Shown: positions 33,584-43,810 of the stretch, piece by piece
Numbering within the stretch: the stretch's first letter is position 1
How the letters are laid out: each line of letters opens with the position of its first letter
Assembly (NCBI GenBank): GCA_940337035.1
Contig: OW679197.1
Location: 34,539,219 to 34,603,218 of the forward strand
DNA: 64,000 nucleotides
Source of the DNA: Agriotes lineatus
Taxonomy: Eukaryota > Arthropoda > Insecta > Coleoptera > Elateridae
Direction: 5' to 3'
Made by a program: the position numbers and the translations under genes
Notes under the pieces: generated by a model
What the model saw: the letters and a program-made list of their open reading frames with translations, nothing else
The model's database searches: none
Told to the model about the DNA's origin: nothing

Positions 33584-33689
33584 CTACTTGTATTGAGCGA
33601 TCACTGTTGCTCAGAACCAGGTCAAGAACTTTCTTGTTATAAATTAAATAAGAGTCATACTGAACAAGTCCGCAAAACGATGCAGCATG

Positions 33690-33930
33690 CATTGTTTTCT
33701 ATACTCACTGGCTTCCCGAAAAGCCCTTGACAATTTTTCCGTTGTACGCGTGGTGAATTTATGCTGAATGCCCGTAGATATTGACCATTCTTCAAATAAA
33801 TCCCTGGGAAGCTGTTAGTTTTGATTCCGTCTTCAAGTTGCGAGCCCGTCCCAATCGCTTAACTTTGGCGGCATCTGTCCAATCGCCTGGGAACAACTTC
33901 TGGCAACCGCCGGCATTCCTGTCATTTATG
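33690..33930. promoter_or_regulatory. Candidate conserved non-coding segment
   Basis: Balanced-composition island (GTTGCGAGCCCGTCCCAATC, GGCAACCGCCGGCATTCCTG) between AT-rich flanks, with TTTATTATTTTAC-like cores at its end. No repeat match or open frame. Role inferred only. Confidence 0.22.
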
Positions 33931-34430
33931 GTTTATTATTTTACTCATGTGTGATTTACTGTCATTTTAAAATGTATTTTAGGTATCTAGTGTAGGAATT
34001 TTGCATGTGTTTATATGTAAGTTGACGTTGTGGAATCAGTTTTAGAGCGTATCTCAATGACACCCAGAGGCTTTACTTCTAACACGCAAGTAGAATTACT
34101 AGGAATCGTTTGGAAATCATATATCACAGTTACAGGTCCAAAGCTGACCCGCTAAAATGTTATATCAGTAAAGTTTCTTGGAATTTCCTTTGAGTTTTAT
34201 TTGTAAGGCGCAGTTCACTTCAGCGTGGTTTACAGCAAAGTAAGTATTTACAAAGGTTCAGAAATTAGGTAAGATCCTAATTTCGAATTTGAGCACCGTA
34301 CATACTTATCATCGCAGGAAGGCTTCTATGGTGGGACCTTCCACACCGTCATATTAGCGAGCGAACTTTTATTCTTTTAGTTTAGGACCCCCAACCTTTT
34401 AAGCCTGACAGTAGATGGTAAACGAGTTTC
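33931..34430. other. Spacer
   Basis: Nothing recognised. Confidence 0.4.
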
Positions 34431-34439
34431 AACCTGTAA

Positions 34440-34860
34440 TAATCGACAGAATTATTAAAATATGGAGGCAGGCAAATAACTAAATCGATCCAACAAGTAT
34501 TACAGAAAACCTAGTATAGATTTGGACTGAAGCAGTCCTACCACTCATTTCCAACTACGTGGGCAAAATGGGATGCACAAATTATAGGGGAACAGGACTG
34601 CTAAATGTCGCTTATAAAATCTTACGTACTTAATGAGCAAATTAACAGGAAAGATATGAGAAGAACTAGACGAGTATCTATGCCGTTTTCGAGAATTTAG
34701 AACAGTAGTAAATCAAATATTTGCTCTGAGACCATTACAAGCTATTATTTCAACTTCAATATGAGTAAAGTGAATGAAGAAGCAAAGAGAAACAGAAGAA
34801 TCAAACTTGCGTAATCAGCGTTTAAAAAACTGACCTACATAGGTACTTAAGTAATGCAAA
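34440..34860 (+). pseudogene. Decayed LINE reverse-transcriptase fragment
   Basis: MGCTNYRGTGLLNVAYKIL (about 34568-34625) matches the CxNYRGISLLxxAYK motif at the start of many LINE RT domains. About 34745-34830 reads NEEAKRNRRIKLA and SAFKKL, a post-RT segment normally several hundred codons downstream, so the central RT is deleted. Many stops. Clade uncertain. Confidence 0.55.
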
Positions 34861-36470
34861 TCACATGAGCTCTTGAGCGAATGTAGGCCCATTACCAGTA
34901 TATGAGATTGAGACAATGGTATTTACTAATAAAATTATTCAAATGCGAGCGAACGCCTCCAAGTAGCACCAAAGTACTCGTAACTGTGACAAGAATCTCG
35001 AATGGATAACGATTACGTAACCGTCACTAAAACTATGACCTAGATATGTAAATAATTTTATTCGACAGTTACTGTCACACAGTTTTTACCACTAGTGGTT
35101 ACTTTGCAGCTGCGTATAACTTGTATATATCTTTCCCGGTGTTGCAAACGTAGTAGTTATCTTTGGGACGACATTAAACTTAAAATAACTTCTAGGGGGC
35201 TAACGGCCGTAGCGGCGACTACTTCATGCTACTGAAATGCAGCCTTAAAGTTGAAACTACTTTCAAGTAGTTTTAGTAATTGTCACGATACTATGATGAC
35301 CGTCGATATCCCTTTGAAGTCGCGAAACTTGTATGTAATATTTATTAGTGCTAATAGTGTGTTCGCTACTTGCAGAATGCAATGTCATTGTGTACAGTAG
35401 TATGTGTTTAGTACCTAATATTGATAATATTTTACGCTGTGTGTAATGGAGTGCATAAGCTTCCTCGTCAGTGTGTCTCTTAAAAAACTTCTGTTTACAA
35501 AGATGAAGATTGTCCCACAAAAGACATAATTGGCCGACAATTTACAATTTTCAACGGATATTGAGGCTCTTAAAGGAAAATAACTTTACACACACTGTAA
35601 AATAACATTTTGCAGCTGTGAAGCACAGGCCTTGTTTGCGTTACTGGTCATCTGTAGAAAATACGGCATTAAAAACTAGATAGAGGTTAAAGTTCCATGT
35701 AAAGCCATGAAGTGGTAGCGGGCGGTTCATGGTACTTATAACTTTGCTGCGACTTTAAAGTGACGTTACAGTTCGTTTTGGAAGTTTGAATAAATATAAT
35801 TTTAAACTTTACAGGTTTACATTTTTCGTCATGCTATGGCTTAGTAGCAATTACGTTAAGTACAGTCATTAGTTAAAACAACTTAAAAAATTGTTCCCCA
35901 TCATTTCTACACCAAGTAAAATAAATGAATACATAACAATTCTTTCAAGTTTCAGAGAACAGTACCAACAGTTTTGATTATGTAGAGTCCCATATTCTAG
36001 TACGATGTTTGATATTTTAAACACAATATTTTACTTTAAAAATGCAATTTCGAGTGGAGTATGATCTGATTTAAAAGTAGCTTCAGTATGTTTCGTAATA
36101 AATCTGAATTCGTTTCTATTGCCAATCAGTTCGCAGCACAAGTCTCGTACTTTAATATTACTTTCATATTATTCTATTTAGTTTTTGAGTAAGCAAAATA
36201 TACAAATGATTACGGAGGAATGAAACATAGGTATAACACAATCATTTTCAAGCAACACCAATCTAAAAGAATGTTAAACATTTGTAAAAGTCGCGGCTAC
36301 CAGGCCGCTACGTAACCACAACGTTATTAGAACGTATAGAAATAAGTTCCAGGAACGTCGCTTAAACGTGGCGCCTACCAAAAGTTGTTCTCTATTTTGG
36401 TCGCGTGCATGTAATGGAAACGTTTCCATTACATTCCCGTGACTAGTGACAAAACACTTTCACACAAGTT
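34861..36470. other. Spacer with one perfect palindrome
   Basis: No gene seen. A perfect 24-bp palindrome lies at 36410-36433. A GC-richer stretch with GTAGTTATC/GACTACTTC repeats lies at 35140-35280. Confidence 0.4.
36410..36433. repeat. Perfect 24-bp palindrome
   Basis: TGTAATGGAAAC is followed directly by its exact reverse complement, with no spacer. It could be a dimeric protein-binding site or chance. Confidence 0.8.
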
Positions 36471-36479
36471 TCTACAATA

Positions 36480-37290
36480 CCCGCGGGTACGTTCCAGCCA
36501 CCAATTATGCTAGTTGGGTTGGGAATAAGATTGAGGGACAAAGTAAGAAACGTTATAAGAAGAGGAACAGTTATGCAAGGCCAAGAGAGCAGCTGAATTG
36601 AAATGGAGTCGCCCTGGCTATGCTGTAAGAAGAGCACATGAGAGATGGTCTGCAAAGCTGGTCGGATGACGCCTTAAAATAAACTGGCACAGTATATAGA
36701 CTGACCACTTGCCAAATGGCATGAGAATATAACGAAAATAGCAGGAAAGACTTCGAGCCAAATTGCAAAAGATTGAGAAGCGTCAAAGATTCAAGGGGAG
36801 AAGTACAACAGTCATTATTAAATTACATTAAAAAATTAGTCTGAAAAAAAGATGAAGAATTGCAAGCAGTACGTCGTTGATTTCATTAATCTAAGAGAGG
36901 CTTACGACAAAATAAAGAGAACGGAACTAATAAGGCGTTAATCGAACCAGGCCTATATGGTAACCTCTTAAAATAAATAAAACTAATCTTAACAGAAATC
37001 GATAACAGAACAAGAATAAATCGACGAAGGATTGAAACCAGTCATCAGGTGACCCATTATTACTACTGTTCAATTCTGCACTGGCGGACGTAATGAGGGA
37101 AGCTAGTTTCAACACAACAGGATTGCTGTATCACAAGAATCACTAGTGCTTAGCCTTCGCGGGTGCTATAGCAATGCTAACACAAAGCAATGACGAATTA
37201 AAAGAAATCGTAACTATATTAAGCAGAAGAAACAACACGAATCATAATCCTAAACGAATATAAAGCAAGTGATGACATGAACAGATACAG
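36480..37290 (+). pseudogene. Two decayed LINE fragments in non-collinear order
   Basis: About 36540-36790 resembles the C-terminal region after RT: VRNVIRRGTVMQG, ERWSAKLVG and DHLPNGM-like segments, a GK-rich run and a DREAWKR-like end. About 36850-37240 resembles the middle of RT: YVVDFINLREAYDKIKRTEL, NNRTRIN, PLLLLFNSALADVMREAS and CLAFAGAIAMLTQSNDELKE, where AG replaces the catalytic AD. The C-terminal piece lies upstream of the RT piece. These are therefore two copies or a rearranged one. All frames are broken. Confidence 0.55.
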
Positions 37291-37600
37291 AAGTACAAGT
37301 TGGTTAGATTATTTTGAGTCTTTTGATACACCAAGTTAGGTAATTAAAATATTTTCCTAAATTATATACAGTGTCTATTGAAATAACTTCTTTGATATTT
37401 TTTGTTCAGCTGTCTCTTATAGTGTGAAACAATACTATTGGATCCTATTTCGGTGTGGGGGATCATTTATTTAAAAAAATAACAATTTCTCAAAGGACAC
37501 TCTACTCGGCGAAGAATTGGAAGTCAAGTTTAAAGTGTGAGGATTTTCAGATTCGACGATGCTCGGGAAAAATTGAAAAGTTTGTATCTCTAATCATCTG
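37291..37600. other. Spacer
   Basis: Nothing recognised. Confidence 0.4.
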
Positions 37601-38590
37601 TTCGAAGTTGGTGGAGCCGCCGAGCGGCGGGCAAACTTGGCTTTCGAACTCGAGCAATTGCGATATAAATAAAGTAAAAGCATCTGCAGTTCATTTCGGC
37701 CAGCGACAGTTGTCTAATAGATTTTCTTTCCCACTTAATAACAGTGGCTCCGCGGCGGTGTTAACCATTAGTCAGAATTGACACCGAAGAAATAATGTTG
37801 GAGAAAGGGCCAAATGAAATATATCGACAACTATTCCACACGACACTCGAAGTCCATTATGTCCGGACCGCACACCAAGACCCTACAAATAAAATTCTTA
37901 GGGCATGGAAGCAGAGATTGGAGGCAAGATTGCGTCTCCGGGGTGGCAGGGCGCATTAGCAGCTTTTGAGCCCGAATTGCGCTTGTTTTATTTTGAAAAT
38001 CCACGTGCGAGCGGCCCGCAGTAAAATGGAAAGTGCAAATGTCAAGGGTCACTATAAAAAGGGGCAGTAAAAACGAGGATCCGCTTTCTAAGGGATTCTA
38101 ATCGAGCCGGCCTAAAATATACGGCATTTTTTGCTTATCTGCCGAAGAAATGTATGAGCTACGCGCTTTTTACGACGCACGTGCTTCCGTAATAAATATT
38201 AACAGAGCCGCACATTAATGCGAAAAAACGGCCAGTTCGCCGGCGTCGCCCAAATAAAAACAGAGGAGCTGTAGCGAATATCTATGAAGTGGAGGAAGGC
38301 ATAAATTTTTCTAACAGTTTTATATTTCGGGCACCACCCATTGTAGTTCCTAGCTCGGTGTGTTACGTACGGTTCAGTACTTCGGCGATTCGTGTAAACA
38401 AACTGTACAGCAACCAGCAGTTTACTGGATTTACTGCAACATAAAACGCCTCCACTTCACTCTTGGAGTTTGTAGTTGTAGCGAAACTACCGCAAGATTA
38501 TTTCTCAAAGACATCGCGGGGATGGCTCCCTCGGCGACCCGAGATTTATTCATTATTCGCCTCCTCTAGGCCTCGCTCTTTTTATGTCCG
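37601..38590. promoter_or_regulatory. Largest candidate conserved non-coding island
   Basis: About 1 kb of GC-richer, non-repetitive sequence with many homeodomain-like cores (TTTTATTTTG, GTAATAAATATTAAC, CATTAATGCG) and GC blocks such as GGCCAGTTCGCCGGCGTCGC. Short open frames (37455-37781, 37831-38052, 38360-38569) carry no recognised domain. The look is that of insect developmental enhancers. Evidence is compositional only. Confidence 0.32.
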
Positions 38591-39570
38591 ATTAGCCCTA
38601 TTACTCATCTAGTTTTATAAAAACACTGCCGAGCTTCTTCATTAACTATAATCTAACTGGGATGGGAACAATTTTTACAGTGTGTTTCGCAGAATATCAG
38701 ACATAGGAAAATTAACTTTGGGACATTATGAAAGGAGCAACTATTGCTGTGTACGCATCGATGTGCAGGATTGGTTAGAAATAAAAACAACTGACATTTG
38801 CGATATATGACCAGTTATATAGGTACTGCTAGGAATCCCGACTGTAACATAATAAATACTAGACGATATTGAGAATGGATGTTAGTAATTCATATTATTT
38901 AGCTTAGTGTCTAACTCAAATTAGTATGTAAGGGCGAATTTAGCAAAAACCTGCCCTGGGAAATAGTCCAGACTGTGTGACAGGATTCTTCCAGAAAAAG
39001 GGCTGGACATGAATAGTAAATATTATTGCTTTTACGTGCCACTATGCGTGGGACCGATACTATTTCCAGATTTACATAACCTAAATAGCCACCTGCAAGC
39101 TTTCTTGTAAAAACGGAAATGTTGGTGATGGTAGATCTTAACTGACATCGGTAGCGAGCAGACCGCTCTCGAGACGACTAAATTGTAAATAAACATATTT
39201 TAAGTTACTGCAGTTTTTAATTTCTCAAGTTGCCCCTTTAATCAGTGTAACGCGTAATCTATGTCAAGCTGCAACCCCCGACGTTAGGCGTATCGCGACA
39301 GTACCCCGATGCGTGTACAGCAATAGTTGATCACCCAATAATGTTCCAATGTTAATTTCGCTATGTCTGATAGCTGGTTAGACACACCGTATATAACTAA
39401 AAAAAATATTTAACTAAATGACCTTAGCCTGTCAGTTTTGAAAAATAAGGCACCATATACTACGTATAATCATAATCAATTTGAATAATAACATGATATA
39501 TTGTATACCGATTGTTGACATAAGATGCAGACGTTTAAATAGCTACATTTCCTAGTCATTAGTCAATACT
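38591..39570. other. Spacer
   Basis: No gene or classified repeat seen. Confidence 0.4.
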
Positions 39571-39579
39571 CCGTGAAAT

Positions 39580-39900
39580 GGTTGGCCACACAGACCCATT
39601 CTACTTGATTGGCTGCTGTCATCTTTATTGTATCGTGGCGTCTACAACCCACGTTTTTCAAGATTTCTTTGGTTCACATCTTTTAGGTTGTCTATTGTTT
39701 TCAACAAACCACACTTCCTATAATTTGATCTTTCCCGCATTTTTTGCGTATCTTATTTCTGAAATTGTCATCTTATCTGTTCATCTGATTCAAAACTCTC
39801 TTCTAGTTCCATGGCACCAATTACTATATACTTTTTTCCAGGTTAGTAATCGTCCACATCTCAGTACCATACAAGGCTCGGTCGGTTACACACATCAGTC
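39580..39900 (-). pseudogene. Weak LINE ORF2 C-terminal remnant
   Basis: On the minus strand, pieces such as VLYGTEMWTITN and FRNKIRKKCGKDQII resemble the LYGSExWT and IRNxxIR segments found after RT in several LINE clades, with many frame breaks. The 114-codon plus-strand frame over it is a shadow. Low certainty. Confidence 0.35.
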
Positions 39901-40370
39901 TAAAGGAACCGTTTTCTTGTAGATAAAGGTATATTGTCAGAAGTCAATTAACTTTTATTGTGGTTGTGAAATCATTATATTTGTTCTGTTGTATCCTAAT
40001 TTATACTGTGCCCACTTTTGCTAATTACTCTTTCGGTCAACTATTTTATTATTTTCTGCATATTACTATTATTCTCATTATCTTTGCTTTACGTGTATAT
40101 ATCTTCATTTAACTGTGAGTTAGTGTGGTAGAGTATGGCACACTTATTATTTCAATTGTATGTTTTAAAATATGAATATTAGAGTCAGTTAGTTTTCAGT
40201 ACCTTGAAGCTATGTGGAGGCGGCAAGATCTATGTTATTACAATTATTGATCTACTAACATTCAAAAATTTGTGATCTACCACTGAAATCGGTGGATTTT
40301 TTTAATAGGTAAGGTAATGTTTTTGCACAATTGTTTTATTACTTTTGATGTAAGTACGCAATTCATTGAC
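39901..40370. other. Spacer
   Basis: Nothing recognised. Confidence 0.4.
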
Positions 40371-40374
40371 ATTT

Positions 40375-40920
40375 CATACAAGCAAGACCAAAGGCGGTTG
40401 GTAGAGTTGCGACAGATGGTCGAGTCTGATGTTTATTGATTCTGAGTCTAATATAGACGACGATAATGGGCATTTCAGCAACAGACACCACCCTACAGGG
40501 AGTTGTATGAAGACAGTGAAAGTAAGGTAGCCTTTTAGCAAGAAGAAGATGATAACAACAACAAAATGACATCTGATTCAGAAGACGGTGAAAAGTCTAC
40601 TCGAGAAAATGGGTCAAGGAGCGGCCTGCAAGAAATGTAAGTCAGTATTTTGGCATACTTGCGTGAATTTGATGGCGATTTATAAAAGTAATAAAAAACG
40701 ATGTTTGGAATTCAATAATTCAACAAAGATACACTTTCAAAACCACAACCACCACAAAATTTACGCCCCGTTGAAGAAGCTGAAGAAAGTAAGCAAGCTC
40801 CCAAAAGATTGACGAGCAGTAGAAGGGATTCATTTTTAACTCAAACAACAGGCCGAAAGCACATCATTTGTAAGAGCTGTAGTGTACCGATATGCAATAA
40901 AGATTTAAGTTTTAGAGCGT
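40375..40920 (+). pseudogene. Possible piggyBac-like remnant
   Basis: Acidic pieces (ELYEDSESK, EEDDNNNKMTSDSEDGE) resemble piggyBac transposase N-termini. A piece with APKRLTSSRRDSF, then HIICKSCSVPICNKDL, recalls their Cys-rich C-terminus. The central DDE domain is missing and several frames are used. Could be coincidence. Confidence 0.28.
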
Positions 40921-41440
40921 ATTATTTTCTGTATATTCGCTAATCTAGAAGATGTGTCGGTATATAATACTTATCAATATTTCTTTCCGATTCGTGGCCA
41001 AGGAAACTTTTTTATGCAATAATTTAATTTTCCTTTTAAGATCAATCTCTTAAATTAATAAAGTTTATCGGTTTCAGGATATTCAGCCTTTGTATACATA
41101 TACAAAAGTAGGCTGGTAACTAAGTCATAACTGTATATGTACCGTAATCGTTCTTCACCGTACATGACAAACATTAGCATATTGAAACAACAGTATCTGT
41201 ACCGCAATATTCCTTTAACGTACATGGCAAGCATTACCATTACCATGAACAAACCACGGATGTTATGAATCATAACATTCCTAGATATGTTAATAATTAT
41301 TATTTATAACTGGTTTAATTTTATTATACTTCAAACAAACAATATTTAAGTTTGCATGATGCTCGTTGTCTACAGTCGTTTTCCTCAATTATGAGGATGG
41401 TGAGCTTCATAGACACTTCTTAAATACTTTTTCATCTGCT
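40921..41440. other. Spacer
   Basis: AT-rich; the 72-codon minus frame at 41055-41273 has no recognisable content. Confidence 0.4.
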
Positions 41441-41447
41441 CCGGATT

Positions 41448-41847
41448 TCAGCTATTCGAATAGGCCTGCTTAAATGGGTGCCTTTTGTGGTATTTGGTTG
41501 AACCATATTTACGGGGAGGGGCGTCGAATTTTCCCTCTATAACTATTTTTTCAGGCTTTTTATTATGTAGTAACTTATTACATAAAGTGTCTGAATATTC
41601 TTCTATAGTTGTTACATTTTCATTGAGGCCAATTTCTTGCAGCATTGAAACATTTGTTAGTCGCTCCATACAATATACCTGTAACAGGCGATGTCAGCAT
41701 GAAGATCCTTCCTCTTATGTTATTCTTATGGTCCAGAATTCCACTCTGTATAAAGATATTAAAAGTATTAATGTTTTTACTAGTTTGATTTTTCTGTCCT
41801 TCCAGCTGGAAGTCATTAGTACAACCTACGAGGTATGAGTGCTCCAA
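41448..41847 (-). pseudogene. Unrecognised frameshifted open frame
   Basis: Two overlapping minus-strand frames follow each other: 41847-41620 with ILDHKNNIRGRIFMLTSPVT, then 41669-41448 with NVTTIEEYSDTLCNKLLHNK and KPEKIVIEGKFDAPPRKYGS. They meet at the same DNA around 41640, as expected for one gene with a frameshift. Hydrophilic, plausible protein composition; no family recognised. Possibly a fragment of a retroelement gag-like or other TE protein. Confidence 0.3.
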
Positions 41848-42800
41848 GCCATATGTATTGATATACTACTTCTATTTCTAGAATTCTCTTTTTATGCGGT
41901 ATGACTTTGCATCTCTCAATAATCATAAATTTCTTCTACTTGCGATATATCTGGAGTCCTATTGTACGACTCCCTCTTCTTATCGGTTGGATAACATACG
42001 CATTTTTTCTATGCCAGCAGCCAGCTATTTTAATATTTAACTGTATAAAATTAAAGAAAAGTAATGATACACATTATTTTTGCACTAACTATATCTAAAG
42101 TTCTACTTTACTCTCTCAAAAGAAGACTAAAGTGCTACTTTTTCTCCCAAGGGAGAAAAAGTAAAATTAAACAATTCTCGCCGAGGTCTAATAAAATGCA
42201 AAGTTACCGAGTATGTTTTGTCACCATTACAAACTGATTTTTAATTTTGAAGTTCTATAATGTTAGATTGTCACGTTGAGAGCAAATGGCAAAATCATCT
42301 CAGAATCTGCAACCAGGTAGCGCAAACGATAGGGTATATAACTTGTGAGGAAAGTATCACGTAATTCCAACCGTGGGGATGAAACGATAAACTCTAGTTC
42401 TTTGGTATGTAATGTACTACTACTACACTTAACTAACCATTAAGTATTATTCCAAGTCTTCTTTGTTTTCGAGGAGTAACGCTATACCATCTGCATTTTT
42501 GTGTCAATTTTTTTCTATATATACTTTGACTACGCAGTATTTGGAACATATTGTTCTTCAAACGTTTTTTCTGCGTCAACAGAAGTCATACACAACTTTT
42601 TGTTCTTTCCTATAGCTATTTTTATAATTGTTTGTAAATCTTTGTTGTTGCATTATTTTCACAAATGTGTGCAGATGTGTTTTGGGACTTGTATCATCTG
42701 TAGGTACCGTATTACAAATCACTACAAATGTCGTCGATTGATGTGGTTCTATTTTCTGGTGAGGTAACTTTGTATAATCCTTTTCTTCTTACATTCCCGT
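41848..42800. other. AT-rich interval with a short perfect hairpin
   Basis: No clear gene. The hairpin TACTTTTTCTCCC-AA-GGGAGAAAAAGTA lies at 42136-42163. The plus frame at 42501-42767 is Phe/Ile-rich and may be the antisense of an old minus-strand coding region continuing from 42806-43194. Confidence 0.35.
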
Positions 42801-42805
42801 GAGAA

Positions 42806-43194
42806 CTACCTACTTCCTTTTTTGCTATATTTACATCTTCTGTATTTTCTTACCACCTCGCTGTAACATTTTTGAATGATTCTTGTCAACATAGAATTTC
42901 GACTTAGACCGCGTAGTCTTTGTGGATAAAAACCCAGCATTCGCTGGCTTATATGTGCCTTGCACCTTGAAAATTCGAGCAAGTATCCACGTGATGGCCA
43001 TACTCTTTGGTGGCTGGTGTTGTTTGAGTACCTTGAGAACAACTATACCTAGGCAGATTTGACCTTGTTGCTGCTTGTGCATCCTTATTCACTAACATTT
43101 TGCAAGGTCTTGCAGCTTCCACAATTAGAGTGAAAGTCGACTTTCCAGAACCTAAATATTCTGGATTTACACTTGGGGGGACAGCTAAAAACAC
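42806..43194 (-). pseudogene. Unrecognised frameshifted open frames
   Basis: Frame one (43194-42949) carries EYLGSGKSTFTLIVEAARPC and PRYSCSQGTQTTPATK; frame two (43082-42831) carries KSMAITWILARIFKVQG and SKFYVDKNHSKMLQ. GSGKST resembles a P-loop by sequence but the context gives no support. WILARIFKV slightly resembles the end of Pao/BEL polyproteins. Function not assigned. Confidence 0.25.
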
Positions 43195-43600
43195 CAGTAT
43201 ATCGAGAAAAAATATAAAACGTTGAGAATCTTCAACAAACGTTTTTCCGAGTTACCCTAAACAACATTGCACTAAATCAGCAAGCATAGATGAGTTTTGT
43301 CGATCAGTGTACCACGTATTTAGCATTTGAACCTACTGTATAGGTGGTCTTATCCCAATTAAAATAATTTTCGCATTTTTTAAATTGAAATATAAAAAAG
43401 GTAAAAAATGTATAGAAGAAAAAGTTTGCAAGGAAAATAACATGTGCGAAATTGAATTAGCGTTGAAGAGTGTTCACAATATTACGGTTTTCAAAATTAT
43501 GTAAAAACAGATAAACATCTCTCAATTATACTAGTGATACTGAAACAGTAAAAACACACCTAGTAATGCAAATTACATTCATTTGCAAAGAAAAAGGAGC
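43195..43600. other. Spacer
   Basis: AT-rich; nothing recognised. Confidence 0.4.
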
Positions 43601-43602
43601 AA

Positions 43603-43682
43603 GGCACCCGGTGAGATTCGAACCCGCGCTCCCAGAGATAATATGATTTGTATTTAGACGCTTTACCCGTTAGACCTCCAGG
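43603..43682 (-). tRNA. tRNA-like sequence (minus) of a head-to-head pair
   Basis: On the minus strand an A-box-like TGGAGGTCTAACGGGTAAAG and a B box GCGGGTTCGAATCTC are spaced as in a tRNA with a long insert, and the 3' side ends CACCGGGTGCC. The matching 5' acceptor strand is absent. A pseudogene or SINE head. Confidence 0.45.
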
Positions 43683-43748
43683 TAGCGCAGTTGTGTAGCG
43701 CTAGGGTTGCTAGTAAGCAGGTCCTCGGTTCGAATTCCGCGGGAGGCG
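43674..43748 (+). tRNA. tRNA-like sequence (plus) of a head-to-head pair
   Basis: D arm AGCGCAGTTGTGTAGCGC, B box CGGTTCGAATTCC and 3' acceptor-like GGGAGGC are followed by TTTTTTT (43752-43758), a Pol III stop. The anticodon arm does not fold well and the acceptor is out of register (ACCTCCA). It overlaps the start of the minus-strand tRNA-like sequence, so the two point away from each other. Confidence 0.45.
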
Positions 43749-43784
43749 GCATTTTTTTGTAGCCTTGGCGATTGGAACAATAAT

Positions 43785-43808
43785 ACATACATACATACAT
43801 ACATACAT
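43785..43808. repeat. (ACAT)n microsatellite
   Basis: Six tandem ACAT-type units right after the tRNA-like pair. Confidence 0.9.
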
Positions 43809-43810
43809 GC

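Noticed and set aside
39578..39922. 114-codon plus-strand frame as a membrane protein
   Set aside because: Hydrophobic content is explained by antisense of a decayed LINE segment; there is no supporting structure.
42949..43194. GSGKST as an ATPase P-loop
   Set aside because: No hydrophobic strand before it, no Walker B candidate, and the frame is broken.
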